DNA of 47,814 nucleotides from Candidatus Poribacteria bacterium. GTDB taxonomy: Bacteria; Poribacteria; WGA-4E; WGA-3G. The stretch is taken from the NCBI GenBank assembly GCA_022827185.1, contig JAJDTM010000008.1, forward strand, positions 1 through 47,814. Direction: 5' to 3'. The notes under the pieces were generated by a model. The model did no database searches. It saw only the letters and a list, made by a program, of their open reading frames with translations, and was not told the DNA's origin. The position numbers were made by a program, and so were the translations under genes. The number at the start of each line of letters is the position of its first letter. Position 1 is the first letter of the stretch. This document shows, one piece after another, positions 15,803 to 24,641 of this stretch.

Positions 15803-17788
15803 TTATTTTCCTACAATTTCGCAGTCTGGTAGTGAATCAAGAAACTGTTTGCCATAACTTCTTGTCTGAATCCGTGGATCGAGAATAACAACAATTCCGT
15901 TGTCGGTCTGGGTACGGATGAGCCGTCCAAACCCCTGCTTGAGACGTAAAATTGCCTCTGGTAAACTGAACTCGAAAAATTCATTCCCGCCGCGTTCCTT
16001 GATCTGTTTCACGCGCGCTTCCATGACTGGATGCGTCGGCACTTCAAACGGAAGTCGTGTTATGATAACATTGCTGAGTGCTTCACCACGCACATCAACG
16101 CCTTCCCAGAAACTTGATGTTCCAAATAAAACCGAATCGGTATCCTCACGAAATGCCTGTAGCATGTCTGTCCGAGAGAGTTCACCGCCCTGTTTGAAGG
16201 TGGCAATCCCTATATCTTCCAAGTCGGGTGCGATTGCCTCGTAAACTTCGTCCATCATTTTATAACTCGTAAACAGGACAAACGCTTTGCCGTGAGTTAG
16301 TTCGAGATAGTGTTTAATTTTACGAGTCACCGCTGGTATAAAATCGCTGCTTTTTGGATCCGGCATCCCCTTTGGAATGTGAATCTGTACCTGTTTTTTA
16401 AAATCAAACGGGGAATGGGCAAGCAGTTCACGACACTCATCTATTCCGACCCGCGCTTTAAAATAAGCAAAGTTGCGGTTGGTGGCAAGCGTAGCACTCG
16501 TCATGACAACGCTATTTTTCTCTGTGAAGAGGTAGTCTTGCAACATCTGGTTGATATTTGCGGGAGTGGCGTTTAGGAGGATACGCGGCGTGCGGCCGCG
16601 TGTCGATATTTCTGTCCAGTAGACATAATTCGGATCACGCTGCCGAATGATCATATCTAATTCGTCGCGGAGGCGTTGGCAATGATTGTGGTGGGCGGTA
16701 ATTTCCTGCTCGTCATCGTCCGTCTTGGCTTTATCTCGGAGACGTTTCAATGTTCTTTCAATTGCCAAGAGGGGTGTGTCTAACACGTTTTCGACAAAAT
16801 CGCTTCTATGAATGCGTTGAGTCAGAGAAATACCACGCCCTTCTCCCTCAATTTCTTCTTCCACCGCTTCAAGAACACTATTGAAAAGTATATTCGTCTG
16901 TTCGCGTGCCTTCACGACTTGATCTTTCAGTGGTGGCGACTGGAAATGTTCTGCTAAGCCGTCTTTGCTCCGCTCATTGTAGAGGGAATCGAGTAGCCAT
17001 TTGAGGCGCGTATTACTGAAGTTGACGCTTGCGTGGTTGGTTGCTGTGGCTTCGAGATGATGTGCTTCGTCAATGATGAGATAGTCATAATCAGGCAAGA
17101 TTCCGGCGGCTGATTCACTGTCCTTTCGGATTGTGAGATCGCTGAAGAGGAGGTGATGGTTCACAATGAGTAGATCTGCATTGTGCATCTCCCTTCGGAC
17201 TTTAAAATAGAAACAGGTATCGTAGGTTTCACAGTTGCGTCCGAGACAGTTATCTCTATCGGACGCGACCTTATCCCACACCTGAGGATCTGGTTGCCAC
17301 GGTAGATCTGCTCTACTACCATCCGCTGTTACATTTACCCACTCTGCGATCTCGCTGACCTGATCCACTTCTTCCAGTGTATCAAATAAACCGCGTTCAT
17401 AATTGAATAAATTTTTCAACCTTCGCCGTGAGAGGTAATTACGCCGTCCCTTTGCAAGCACTACGTTGAAATCGCGCGGGAGCACACGTTGTAGAAATGG
17501 GATGTCCTTTGTGACAAGTTGTTCCTGTAGGCTGATGGTATTCGTCGAAATGACGACTGTCTGTTCTGATTTAAGGGCAAGGGAGATTGCGGGGATTAGA
17601 TAAGCAAAACTTTTACCGACCCCTGTTCCGGCTTCAACAATCAGATGTTCAGCGGCTGCAAATGCCTTGGCGACTTCATGTGCCATCTGCAATTGCTCTT
17701 GGCGGAACTCATACCCTTCAAGATGCTGTGAGATGAGACCGCCCGGACTAAAGATTTCTCTGAGCGTTAGGGATGTTGATGTTGACAT
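15803..17788 (-). CDS. dinG: DinG/XPD-type ATP-dependent DNA helicase
   Basis: This superfamily 2 helicase (661 aa) has Walker A EAGTGVGKS near residue 52, DEAH as IIDEAHHLE near 241, and helicase motif VI (QGFGRLIRT) near the C-terminus. The Fe-S domain keeps Cys-x4-Cys-x5-Cys (NCLGRNCETYDTC), but the first ligand, normally in KGRxNYLC, is Ser here (KGRRNYLS, codon at 17429-17431). The 5'-3' polarity and DNA-repair role are from family knowledge. The ATG at 17788 gives a typical N-terminus. It is downstream of the HtrA-like gene on the same strand, with a gap of 42 bp, and may be cotranscribed with it. Confidence 0.9.
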   Translation of the reverse strand: MSTSTSLTLREIFSPGGLISQHLEGYEFRQEQLQMAHEVAKAFAAAEHLIVEAGTGVGKSFAYLIPAISLALKSEQTVVISTNTISLQEQLVTKDIPFLQRVLPRDFNVVLAKGRRNYLSRRRLKNLFNYERGLFDTLEEVDQVSEIAEWVNVTADGSRADLPWQPDPQVWDKVASDRDNCLGRNCETYDTCFYFKVRREMHNADLLIVNHHLLFSDLTIRKDSESAAGILPDYDYLIIDEAHHLEATATNHASVNFSNTRLKWLLDSLYNERSKDGLAEHFQSPPLKDQVVKAREQTNILFNSVLEAVEEEIEGEGRGISLTQRIHRSDFVENVLDTPLLAIERTLKRLRDKAKTDDDEQEITAHHNHCQRLRDELDMIIRQRDPNYVYWTEISTRGRTPRILLNATPANINQMLQDYLFTEKNSVVMTSATLATNRNFAYFKARVGIDECRELLAHSPFDFKKQVQIHIPKGMPDPKSSDFIPAVTRKIKHYLELTHGKAFVLFTSYKMMDEVYEAIAPDLEDIGIATFKQGGELSRTDMLQAFREDTDSVLFGTSSFWEGVDVRGEALSNVIITRLPFEVPTHPVMEARVKQIKERGGNEFFEFSLPEAILRLKQGFGRLIRTQTDNGIVVILDPRIQTRSYGKQFLDSLPDCEIVGK

Positions 17789-17830
17789 ATATTTTCATCA
17801 CCCGGATTTCGGTTTAGCAGCGGTCGGTGG

Positions 17831-19183
17831 CTAAGGTTTTAGCTGCATCGTTATCTTCTCTGAACCGTGACTGCTTTTGACATCAAGGATAAGTTCTTCA
17901 AGTTCTTGCTGCTGTTTTTGAAGGAGTGCTTCAAGTTCTTGGACAGTGTTAATCTTTTGCCCATTAACAGCAACAATGAGCGTGCCTTGCGGAATCAGAC
18001 TGTTTTCTTGAACCCTTTCAACGATAACGCCTTGATCCTTCTCGGTCAGATAGGTGTACCTTTCAAAGTCCCCTTTTTCTAACTTCCGCACTGTTAGTCC
18101 AAGTCGTCTCCACGAAACAGAGTCATCGGTTTCAACGAGTCTCCCTGCTTGCTGTGGTGGCATTTCCGCGATTGTGACGTTAAACATCCGTTCATGCCCG
18201 TTTCGTAGCACTGTAATTTTTGAGTTCTGACCGACAGGAGAATCGGCAATCCACATTTTGAATTCGTCCGTACTCTTTACTTGCTGTCCGTTGTATTTAA
18301 CGATGATATCGCCGCGCTGGAGCCCTGCGAGATGTGCTGGCATATTTTTTAGGACACTCCGAACGCGAATTCCGTCTGGTACTTCTCTCATACCAATCCC
18401 GAGGAATCCGCGGATGATGCGTCCGTTTGCGATCAGCTGCGTCCCAATCTTTTCAACAAGGTTGCTGGAAATAGCGAACCCTGCACCTGCTCTGACAGCG
18501 GCTGTTGCGGGTGTGTTGTCGGGTCGTCGGATTAACGAGTTAACGCCAATGACTTCACCGTGGATGTTTAGTAAGGGGCCCCCACTATTTCCGATATTTA
18601 TCCAAGCATCCGTTTGGATAAAATCTTGATACCGAACAAGACCGATGTCTGGAAGAAATGAACGTCCTTTCCCACTTACAGTTCCGATTGTTACGGTGTA
18701 ATCGAGTTGAAATGGGTTCCCGATCGCAATAGCGAACTGTCCGACTTGGACCTCATCCGAATTCGCCAACGGCAGTACAGGAAGATCCTCTTTCGCGTCA
18801 ATTTTTAAGACAGCAATATCTGTATTGCGGTCAATTCTGTCATCTAACGCTGCATCGAATTCACTGCCATCGAACAGTTGAACCCTGATAGTTTTCGCAT
18901 CCCGTATCACATGCTCGTTTGTCAGGATATAACCGTCCTTCCGAAAGATGAACCCCGACCCTTCTTGTCTGCGAATTTTGCCATCTTCTGCTTGGCGAAA
19001 TGCCACTATGCTAACAATAGCCGGTTTGCTCCGTTTCGTGACGTTCACAAGTGCGTTTTCGATTGCGCTGAGGAGTTCAACATCTGTCGGTTCCATTTTC
19101 GCGCTGCCACACGCAGATATTATCACGCTTGCACAGACGAGGTAAATTAGTAAACTGAAGCGGACATAAATATTTTTTTTCAT
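17831..19183 (-). CDS. HtrA/DegP-type serine protease lipoprotein with two PDZ domains
   Basis: This is an S1C serine protease for envelope protein quality control. A type II signal peptide ends in ISAC (Cys25), so it is lipid-anchored, unlike soluble DegP. The catalytic triad is His91 (TNEHVI), Asp122 (RNTDIAVLKI) and Ser200 (GNSGGPL). Two PDZ-like domains occupy roughly residues 260-350 (AHLAGLQRGDIIVKYNG) and 370-445 (TLIVAVNGQKIN). The ATG at 19183 has GGGGAG upstream, preferable to one 30 bp further out. Confidence 0.9.
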   Translation of the reverse strand: MKKNIYVRFSLLIYLVCASVIISACGSAKMEPTDVELLSAIENALVNVTKRSKPAIVSIVAFRQAEDGKIRRQEGSGFIFRKDGYILTNEHVIRDAKTIRVQLFDGSEFDAALDDRIDRNTDIAVLKIDAKEDLPVLPLANSDEVQVGQFAIAIGNPFQLDYTVTIGTVSGKGRSFLPDIGLVRYQDFIQTDAWINIGNSGGPLLNIHGEVIGVNSLIRRPDNTPATAAVRAGAGFAISSNLVEKIGTQLIANGRIIRGFLGIGMREVPDGIRVRSVLKNMPAHLAGLQRGDIIVKYNGQQVKSTDEFKMWIADSPVGQNSKITVLRNGHERMFNVTIAEMPPQQAGRLVETDDSVSWRRLGLTVRKLEKGDFERYTYLTEKDQGVIVERVQENSLIPQGTLIVAVNGQKINTVQELEALLQKQQQELEELILDVKSSHGSEKITMQLKP

Positions 19184-19213
19184 CAGCTCTCCCCTTTTGG
19201 CATGATCAGCCAT

Positions 19214-19507
19214 TTTTCCAGGTTTTCTTTAGTCTACTTCTGTATTGTATAGTATATTCTAACATAATCTTTGCGAGGATGTCAAAGTATTTTTTCGGAT
19301 CATAGTTGTTAGTATTCTCTCTTATTTATTCTACTATATTGCGGACTGGAAGTCTATATCTAATAATCTTCTGCTTAATCCTAAAAGACTTGTCTTTTGA
19401 TTGCTTATGTGGTATTTTATAAAAAACACTGAGAAAAGAATCACCCCTTACGTTGTTCTTGACTTATAACCGAACAGACACCCCGCGAAAATGCAAGGAA
19501 GCAATCC
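19214..19507. other. Intergenic region between htrA-like and xisH
   Basis: This 294-bp AT-rich divergent spacer must hold both promoters. A small palindrome AAAAGAC-TT-GTCTTTT lies at 19383-19398. No ORF or RNA gene is evident. Confidence 0.4.
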
Positions 19508-19924
19508 ATGCCTGCCAGAGACATCTATCACGACACCGTGAAAAACGCCTTAATCAAGGATGGTTGGACAATCACACATGATCCACTCCACTTGAGGTGG
19601 GGCAACGATTCTTTGTACGTAGATTTAGGAGCACAAAGACTTTTGATAGCTAAAAAAGAAGACCAGAAAATCGCCGTTGAAATCAAAAGTTTCGCGAGCA
19701 CCTCTAACATGGCGGACCTAGAGAACGCGCTAGGTCAATATATTCTATATCAAAATATTATTGAAGAACTTGAACCTGATCGGACGTTATATCTCGCTGT
19801 TCACGAAGAGATTTTTTCTACCATTTTTGAGGAATCCTTGGGACAGATGCTTATCCGCAAAAATCACATCAAGCTGCTTGTTTTCAACAGAACCGAGGAG
19901 GTAATTGTAAAATGGAACACATAG
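19508..19924 (+). CDS. xisH: XisH-like protein (fdxN element excision factor family)
   Basis: The 138-aa protein matches the XisH family, known from cyanobacteria, where xisH and xisI are needed with the recombinase XisF for excision of the fdxN element in heterocysts. A PD-(D/E)xK nuclease-like core is visible: LYVDLGAQRL, then KIAVEIKSF (Asp ... Glu-x-Lys). The N-terminal start MPARDIYHDTVKNAL is characteristic. AAGGAAG precedes the ATG. It overlaps xisI by 13 bp. No xisF-like recombinase is in the window, so a role in excision is not supported here. Confidence 0.85.
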   Translation: MPARDIYHDTVKNALIKDGWTITHDPLHLRWGNDSLYVDLGAQRLLIAKKEDQKIAVEIKSFASTSNMADLENALGQYILYQNIIEELEPDRTLYLAVHEEIFSTIFEESLGQMLIRKNHIKLLVFNRTEEVIVKWNT

Positions 19925-20247
19925 AGAAATATCGAGACATTATAATACGAGTGTTGCGTGAATGGACAGAAGTACCACCCGCTTACGGTGAGATGGTAGA
20001 TGAAATCATTGTTGACCGGGAAGCAGACCGTTACCTATGGATGACACGCGGTTACCAGCAGAAACACAAACGTATCCATGCCTGTATTGTCCGAATCGAT
20101 ATTATTGATGGGAAATTGTGGATCCAACAAGATAATACCGAGGGTATTACACCTGACTTAGAGCGATACGGCATTCCGAAAGAGCATATTGTGTTAGGAT
20201 TCCATCCACCAGATATTAGACCTCACACAGGGTACGCAGTTGAGTGA
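19912..20247 (+). CDS. xisI: XisI-like protein
   Basis: The 111-aa partner of XisH overlaps it by 13 bp, with its own ribosome-binding site GAGGAGG at 19896-19902 inside xisH. Family features are the DxExDRYLWMTRGY-type stretch (VDREADRYLWMT), the IRIDIIDGKLWIQQDNTEG segment, and the HIVLGFHPPDIRP ending. It is predicted to form a complex with XisH. The biochemical function of XisI is not established. Confidence 0.88.
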   Translation: MEHIEKYRDIIIRVLREWTEVPPAYGEMVDEIIVDREADRYLWMTRGYQQKHKRIHACIVRIDIIDGKLWIQQDNTEGITPDLERYGIPKEHIVLGFHPPDIRPHTGYAVE

Positions 20248-20283
20248 CATACGTGACAAGGAAATTTAACTCAGTCCAACACC

Positions 20284-21897
20284 TCACCGCAAAATCGCCA
20301 ATTTCTCCAGATAGGTATACGTTTCACCCTTTGAAACGACCGAAATATGGCACACATAAATCCCCGGGGATACCGCCAATCCATAAGAGGTCTGCTGATT
20401 CCACCAGGTCCGCCAGATCGTTTGATTTAGCCGATCAGCGACCCCTTCAACCCGTTTTATTAGGTTACCGTGGGCATCATAGATCAGTACGTGCATTTCA
20501 GTTATTTCCGTATTTGCCTCGACACGGAATTCAGTTAGACTGTCTGAACGTGCGGGGTTCGGAAAAACCGCTACGTCTTTCCACGCGAAGGCTTGGGTCA
20601 AGATTACAGACTGCGCAACTGAGACGGCTCCGAGTGGGTATCGGGCTATCACGCGGAGCGTGTTCTCTCCGGTCTTCAACGGCACCCTTGCGGTATAGGT
20701 TTGTGTTTCTCGGTGCAGCACCGCTTCCGTCTGGCTCGGATGGACGATGATATCGATTGGGAAATCCGAATGAAATGTTCCGTTAATTGTTAACTCACTC
20801 TCTTGCGTCGTCAGGGGGAGTTCCAATGTTATTCGGGGTATCTGCCGGGTTGGATTAAACATGTCCGTGAGCAGGCTATCTATTGTGACAAGCACGAGCT
20901 GTGTCACTTTTCTCACCAAACCGAAATTGACTTTATCGGCAGTATCCGCAGCCGTGTGATAGAAAGGATTGGCATCGTAATTTTGGGAGTCGCGCCACGG
21001 GGTTGAACTCTCAGTTAAAGTGACTGCATCGTATCCATTGTCCCAAAAGGGTTTGTGGGAGGAGATATCGATGAATTCGTCTTGTGTGCGGCGAATTTTC
21101 AAGCCGACATTGTACCATCCGTTTGCGATAATGAGTGCGCGGCTGATCCAAGCGGAATCGTTATTGGCAACGATTTCAACGAGATCACTTTTCCAATTGA
21201 AACCGAACATGTCTAAGTTAAAAACAGAGACGATGTTATCGCGGGTAGTAGCAGTCGTCGTTTTACTGTCCAGCTCCACCTGACGCAATACACTTTGCAC
21301 ATAGTGCCGACTGCCGAGGAAACCGAGTTCCTCGCCACCTAAGGCGATAAACCTTAACTCATGGTCGTATTCATAACGGCTTAAAAGGTTTGCTATCTCC
21401 AGCATTGCCGCGACCCCCGTGCCGTTATCATTTGCGCCGGGTGCGGTAGATGCCAACGGATTCCAATTCGGTTCACGCACGGCTTGCGTGTCATAATGCG
21501 CACAGACGATAAAAATACGATTGCTGGTCGCACCCAACCGAGGCGGTAAAATAGCCGTGACGTTCCGAATACCTCCAAAAACTTGTTCACTTATCTGTAA
21601 ACGCGGGGAACGCCGAAACTGACTTTTAATATACTGTACAGTGTTTTCCGTTGCTTCACGGTGGTGTGCGCTGCGGGTTCGATAGGCATGGCGGTTTCCT
21701 TGACGGATGTTTTCTTGTAGTGCTATCACCTGTGCTTCGAGGGCATCGGATTGTACCCGCGTGAGGAGCGCATCACCGCGAGGTAACGGATTATTGTTAT
21801 CCGCTGCCACAACAGACAGCGAAATAGATAGAAAAAGGAGAAGGACTGTATAGTTTTTTATAGCGACTGGGGAAGGATGCCTTAATTGCCTTGACAT
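20284..21897 (-). CDS. M28-family aminopeptidase with FlgD/sorting-like C-terminus
   Basis: This is a secreted zinc-dependent peptidase (about 537 aa). An N-terminal hydrophobic signal segment (TVLLLFLSISLSVVAA) is present. M28 ligand motifs are AHYDT, PGANDNGTG, GGEELGFLGS, NLDMFGF and FYHTAADT, covering both zinc ions and the catalytic Glu. After an Ig-like middle region the C-terminus (VFPNPARSDS ... GIYVCHISVVSKG) is a FlgD-Ig/T9SS type A-like module, like that of the M6 protease. GTG 21903 and ATG 21897 are both possible starts; no good ribosome-binding site is seen. It is convergent with xisI. Confidence 0.88.
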   Translation of the reverse strand: MSRQLRHPSPVAIKNYTVLLLFLSISLSVVAADNNNPLPRGDALLTRVQSDALEAQVIALQENIRQGNRHAYRTRSAHHREATENTVQYIKSQFRRSPRLQISEQVFGGIRNVTAILPPRLGATSNRIFIVCAHYDTQAVREPNWNPLASTAPGANDNGTGVAAMLEIANLLSRYEYDHELRFIALGGEELGFLGSRHYVQSVLRQVELDSKTTTATTRDNIVSVFNLDMFGFNWKSDLVEIVANNDSAWISRALIIANGWYNVGLKIRRTQDEFIDISSHKPFWDNGYDAVTLTESSTPWRDSQNYDANPFYHTAADTADKVNFGLVRKVTQLVLVTIDSLLTDMFNPTRQIPRITLELPLTTQESELTINGTFHSDFPIDIIVHPSQTEAVLHRETQTYTARVPLKTGENTLRVIARYPLGAVSVAQSVILTQAFAWKDVAVFPNPARSDSLTEFRVEANTEITEMHVLIYDAHGNLIKRVEGVADRLNQTIWRTWWNQQTSYGLAVSPGIYVCHISVVSKGETYTYLEKLAILR

Positions 21898-22037
21898 GCG
21901 CACAGAAATTTTGTATCCTATTTAAGAGTTGTGTTCATTTTAACAGATTTCAGTCCGATTGTAAATAGCGTTAGTGTTCATTGCTTCAGACGAATGTGTG
22001 TAAACCTCAAAGCCCGACGATAGAAGTGGACGAGAAA

Positions 22038-22988
22038 ATGCCAGCAAATCTGCCCCCGACCTACTATAAACTTAAACACGAACATGAAGCCGCCAAGACA
22101 GATGAAGAACGCCTCAGTCTGTTAGAAGAGATGTTACGGATCATCCCGAAACACAAAGGTTCAGAAAAGGTGGTTTCGGATATCCGTCGTCGTATTGCTG
22201 CGCACAAAAGGGCCCCCGCGGAGAAAGGGAAAGGCTCTGGAAAAAGAAGCTATAGCGAACACATTCCGAAACAAGGAGCAGGACAGATCGTGCTTTTGGG
22301 ACCGCCAAATGCTGGGAAGTCCCAGATACTCGTCCAGTTCACGAACGCGAAGCCGGAAGTGTCATCAACACCTTACACGACGACTACGCCGTTGGTCGGG
22401 ATGCTCCGCTATGAGAACATCCAATTTCAACTGATTGATACACCCTCTATCATGCAGGATTTTATTTCACCGACCTTGTTAACGCTCACCCGGAACGCCG
22501 ATATCGCGCTACCGGTGGTAAGTCTTGCAAGTGACAACCTATTAGACGATCTGGACATGGTGCTGGCACTGCTTAACGAAACAGACAGGGATCCCCCGGA
22601 AAATGGGCATCTGATCATAGCGAACCAACTCGACGCAGTAGACGCAGATGAGCGGTTGGAGATTCTCAAAGAATTCTATGATGAGACGTTTCAAATCTAT
22701 CCGATGTCCGCCGAAACCGGAGCCGGTAAAGATCCTTTATTTCAAGCACTTTATACAGCGTTAGACATCTTGCGTGTTTATCCGAAGGCGCCCGGTAAAG
22801 CAGTGGAACGCGATGACCCGATTGTGCTTCCGATCGGTTCGACTGTTCTTGATGCTGCTATCGGTCTACACAAAGATTTTGAGGAATTCAAGTTCGCACG
22901 GATATGGCGACCTCAATGGCACGATGGACAATCTGTCAGTCGCAATGATGTCGTTTACGATGGAGATGTAGTCGAGTTTCATTTGTAA
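22038..22988 (+). CDS. DRG/Obg-like GTPase with C-terminal TGS domain
   Basis: The protein is about 316 aa. An N-terminal basic helical region is followed by a GTPase domain with the P-loop GPPNAGKS (near residue 88), IDTPS (G3, with Ser instead of Gly) and ANQLD (G4, NKxD variant). A TGS-like domain closes the protein (IVLPIGSTVLDAAIGLHKDF). Domain order resembles DRG/OBG-type translational GTPases that bind ribosomes or RNA, but the family member is not identified. The substituted G3 and G4 may alter nucleotide handling. I use ATG 22038; TTG 21981 is an upstream alternative. Confidence 0.8.
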   Translation: MPANLPPTYYKLKHEHEAAKTDEERLSLLEEMLRIIPKHKGSEKVVSDIRRRIAAHKRAPAEKGKGSGKRSYSEHIPKQGAGQIVLLGPPNAGKSQILVQFTNAKPEVSSTPYTTTTPLVGMLRYENIQFQLIDTPSIMQDFISPTLLTLTRNADIALPVVSLASDNLLDDLDMVLALLNETDRDPPENGHLIIANQLDAVDADERLEILKEFYDETFQIYPMSAETGAGKDPLFQALYTALDILRVYPKAPGKAVERDDPIVLPIGSTVLDAAIGLHKDFEEFKFARIWRPQWHDGQSVSRNDVVYDGDVVEFHL

Positions 22989-23014
22989 TTGCTTAAGGCA
23001 GGAGGAGAGGAAAG

Positions 23015-24607
23015 ATGTTAAGACGAAAAACGGCATCCCCATATTTTGTATATTCACTTCTTATCCACTCTGTGTTATTGTTAGTCGTGTGGTGGTTGGT
23101 GCCGAAACCGATTTCCGAAGACCTGTTCGACGGCAGCATAACGAGCTGGATAACGCGTGTTAAGCCGCTTCCGACTGTTAAACCACCAGTCTTTGTTGAA
23201 CCTGCCGTGTCTCCTGAACCCGTCACACCTGAGATAGTGAAAGCAGAAAAACCGCCTACGCCTCCCAAACCGAAAGCGGGTCTGAGTACAACTTGGCAAC
23301 TGACGGAGCAAGACTCAACAAATCTGCCGAACTCCGAGACACGTGGACAGGAGCGTTCAACGCGCGCAAATCAGATCGGGAGTGGACTCTCACAATCCAA
23401 CACTATAGCGGGGAAACCCGCGGATTATACTGCCGAAAATCGCCTCACACTGAATTCAGTTGATCAACCCGCGACAGTACTGCCGTCTGCATTGAAAGCA
23501 GATTACGTCGCACCACAAGGCGAAATGAAGTCTGTTGCTTTAGAGGCGGATAATACGCTAAACGATTCTGGTGCCTCGCCGGGGATTGATGCCCCAAAAA
23601 TTCATTACGGCAGTGAACGCGGCGATGCGCTTAGAGCCACAAGCATGGGGAATAGTTGGGGTGGCGGCGGCACCTCCGGAGGTGGCAATGTGGGGGGGGC
23701 TTTTGTCTATATGATGCAAGACATTGCGCGGACACTCGTTGCGGCGAGTACGGCAAAGAAGATCGATATTGTTTTTGTCCTTGATGAAACTGCGAGTATG
23801 GTTGATAACATCCGCGGTATCCGCGCGTATGTCGATTTCCTATTTGATGCTATGGAACGAGAAGGACACGACCTTACCTTTGGATTGGTGACGTTCACGG
23901 ATAAAACGAAAATATACGGACGCACCGATGATCTTGGCGATTTCAAGAATTGGCTTGTGAAGATCGGTGTTGATGGCGGTGGGGACATCGCAGAAGCCGG
24001 CTTAGATGGACTCATGGACGCGGTAAAGGCGACGAAGTTTCGTAAAGGTGCACAACGTTTCATTATCTTGGCGAGCGATGGTGCCTTTCATGATGCTGAC
24101 TACAACGGGAGATCTGCTTATAGTCTGGACGAGGTTATTGAAACACTACAGCGCGAAAAGGTGCGTGTGGATGTAATCGGAATTGATTATCTGCCGATCC
24201 GACAGATCGCATTGGCAACGGGTGGTACGTGGCGTGCAATCCCGGGTAGAGGCTATTTTGAATACGTGCCGCCGTTGACGTTGACGGTAAAACTGTTCTC
24301 GAAGTTAGGCACATTGCGTTTTGAAGACGGACAATTGGACGATAACATCACTGTCTATATTAATAATCCGCCGCGTCCGAAGCAACTCACTTTGACATGG
24401 AAGGTACTCAACCCTTTGGGTGAAAGATGCTACGGTCCTTTTACAGAAGAAAAAACGGTTCCCGATGATGGTTCAGCGAAAGTAGAATTGACCCCCGTGA
24501 TTAATAACGAGATATTTCAGGAGATGCCGGGGGTTTATACCATTATTTATCGTCTTGAAAATGAGCAGGGGCACCAGAGCATCCTACGACGGACACTAAC
24601 GTTTTAG
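23015..24607 (+). CDS. TonB-like N-terminus fused to von Willebrand factor A domain
   Basis: The 530-aa protein begins with one membrane segment (about residues 12-29) and a Pro/Lys/Val-rich linker of TonB type (PKPISEDL to TPPKPKAG), followed by a Ser/Gly-rich linker. A VWA domain occupies about residues 245-430. Its MIDAS motif is LDETASM (D-x-T-x-S), with TFTDKT and ILASDGAFHD downstream. A C-terminal beta domain follows. A periplasm-facing adhesion or assembly function is plausible, but no specific role is known. A very good GGAGGAGAGG precedes the ATG. Confidence 0.8.
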   Translation: MLRRKTASPYFVYSLLIHSVLLLVVWWLVPKPISEDLFDGSITSWITRVKPLPTVKPPVFVEPAVSPEPVTPEIVKAEKPPTPPKPKAGLSTTWQLTEQDSTNLPNSETRGQERSTRANQIGSGLSQSNTIAGKPADYTAENRLTLNSVDQPATVLPSALKADYVAPQGEMKSVALEADNTLNDSGASPGIDAPKIHYGSERGDALRATSMGNSWGGGGTSGGGNVGGAFVYMMQDIARTLVAASTAKKIDIVFVLDETASMVDNIRGIRAYVDFLFDAMEREGHDLTFGLVTFTDKTKIYGRTDDLGDFKNWLVKIGVDGGGDIAEAGLDGLMDAVKATKFRKGAQRFIILASDGAFHDADYNGRSAYSLDEVIETLQREKVRVDVIGIDYLPIRQIALATGGTWRAIPGRGYFEYVPPLTLTVKLFSKLGTLRFEDGQLDDNITVYINNPPRPKQLTLTWKVLNPLGERCYGPFTEEKTVPDDGSAKVELTPVINNEIFQEMPGVYTIIYRLENEQGHQSILRRTLTF

Positions 24608-24641
24608 TTCGTAAGCGATATACCTAAGGAAGATCGGTTCA

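Noticed and set aside
20244..20750. 168-aa ORF on the + strand overlapping the end of the M28 peptidase
   Set aside because: It overlaps the C-terminal module of a recognisable peptidase on the other strand and is Arg/Pro/Ser-rich. No ribosome-binding site.
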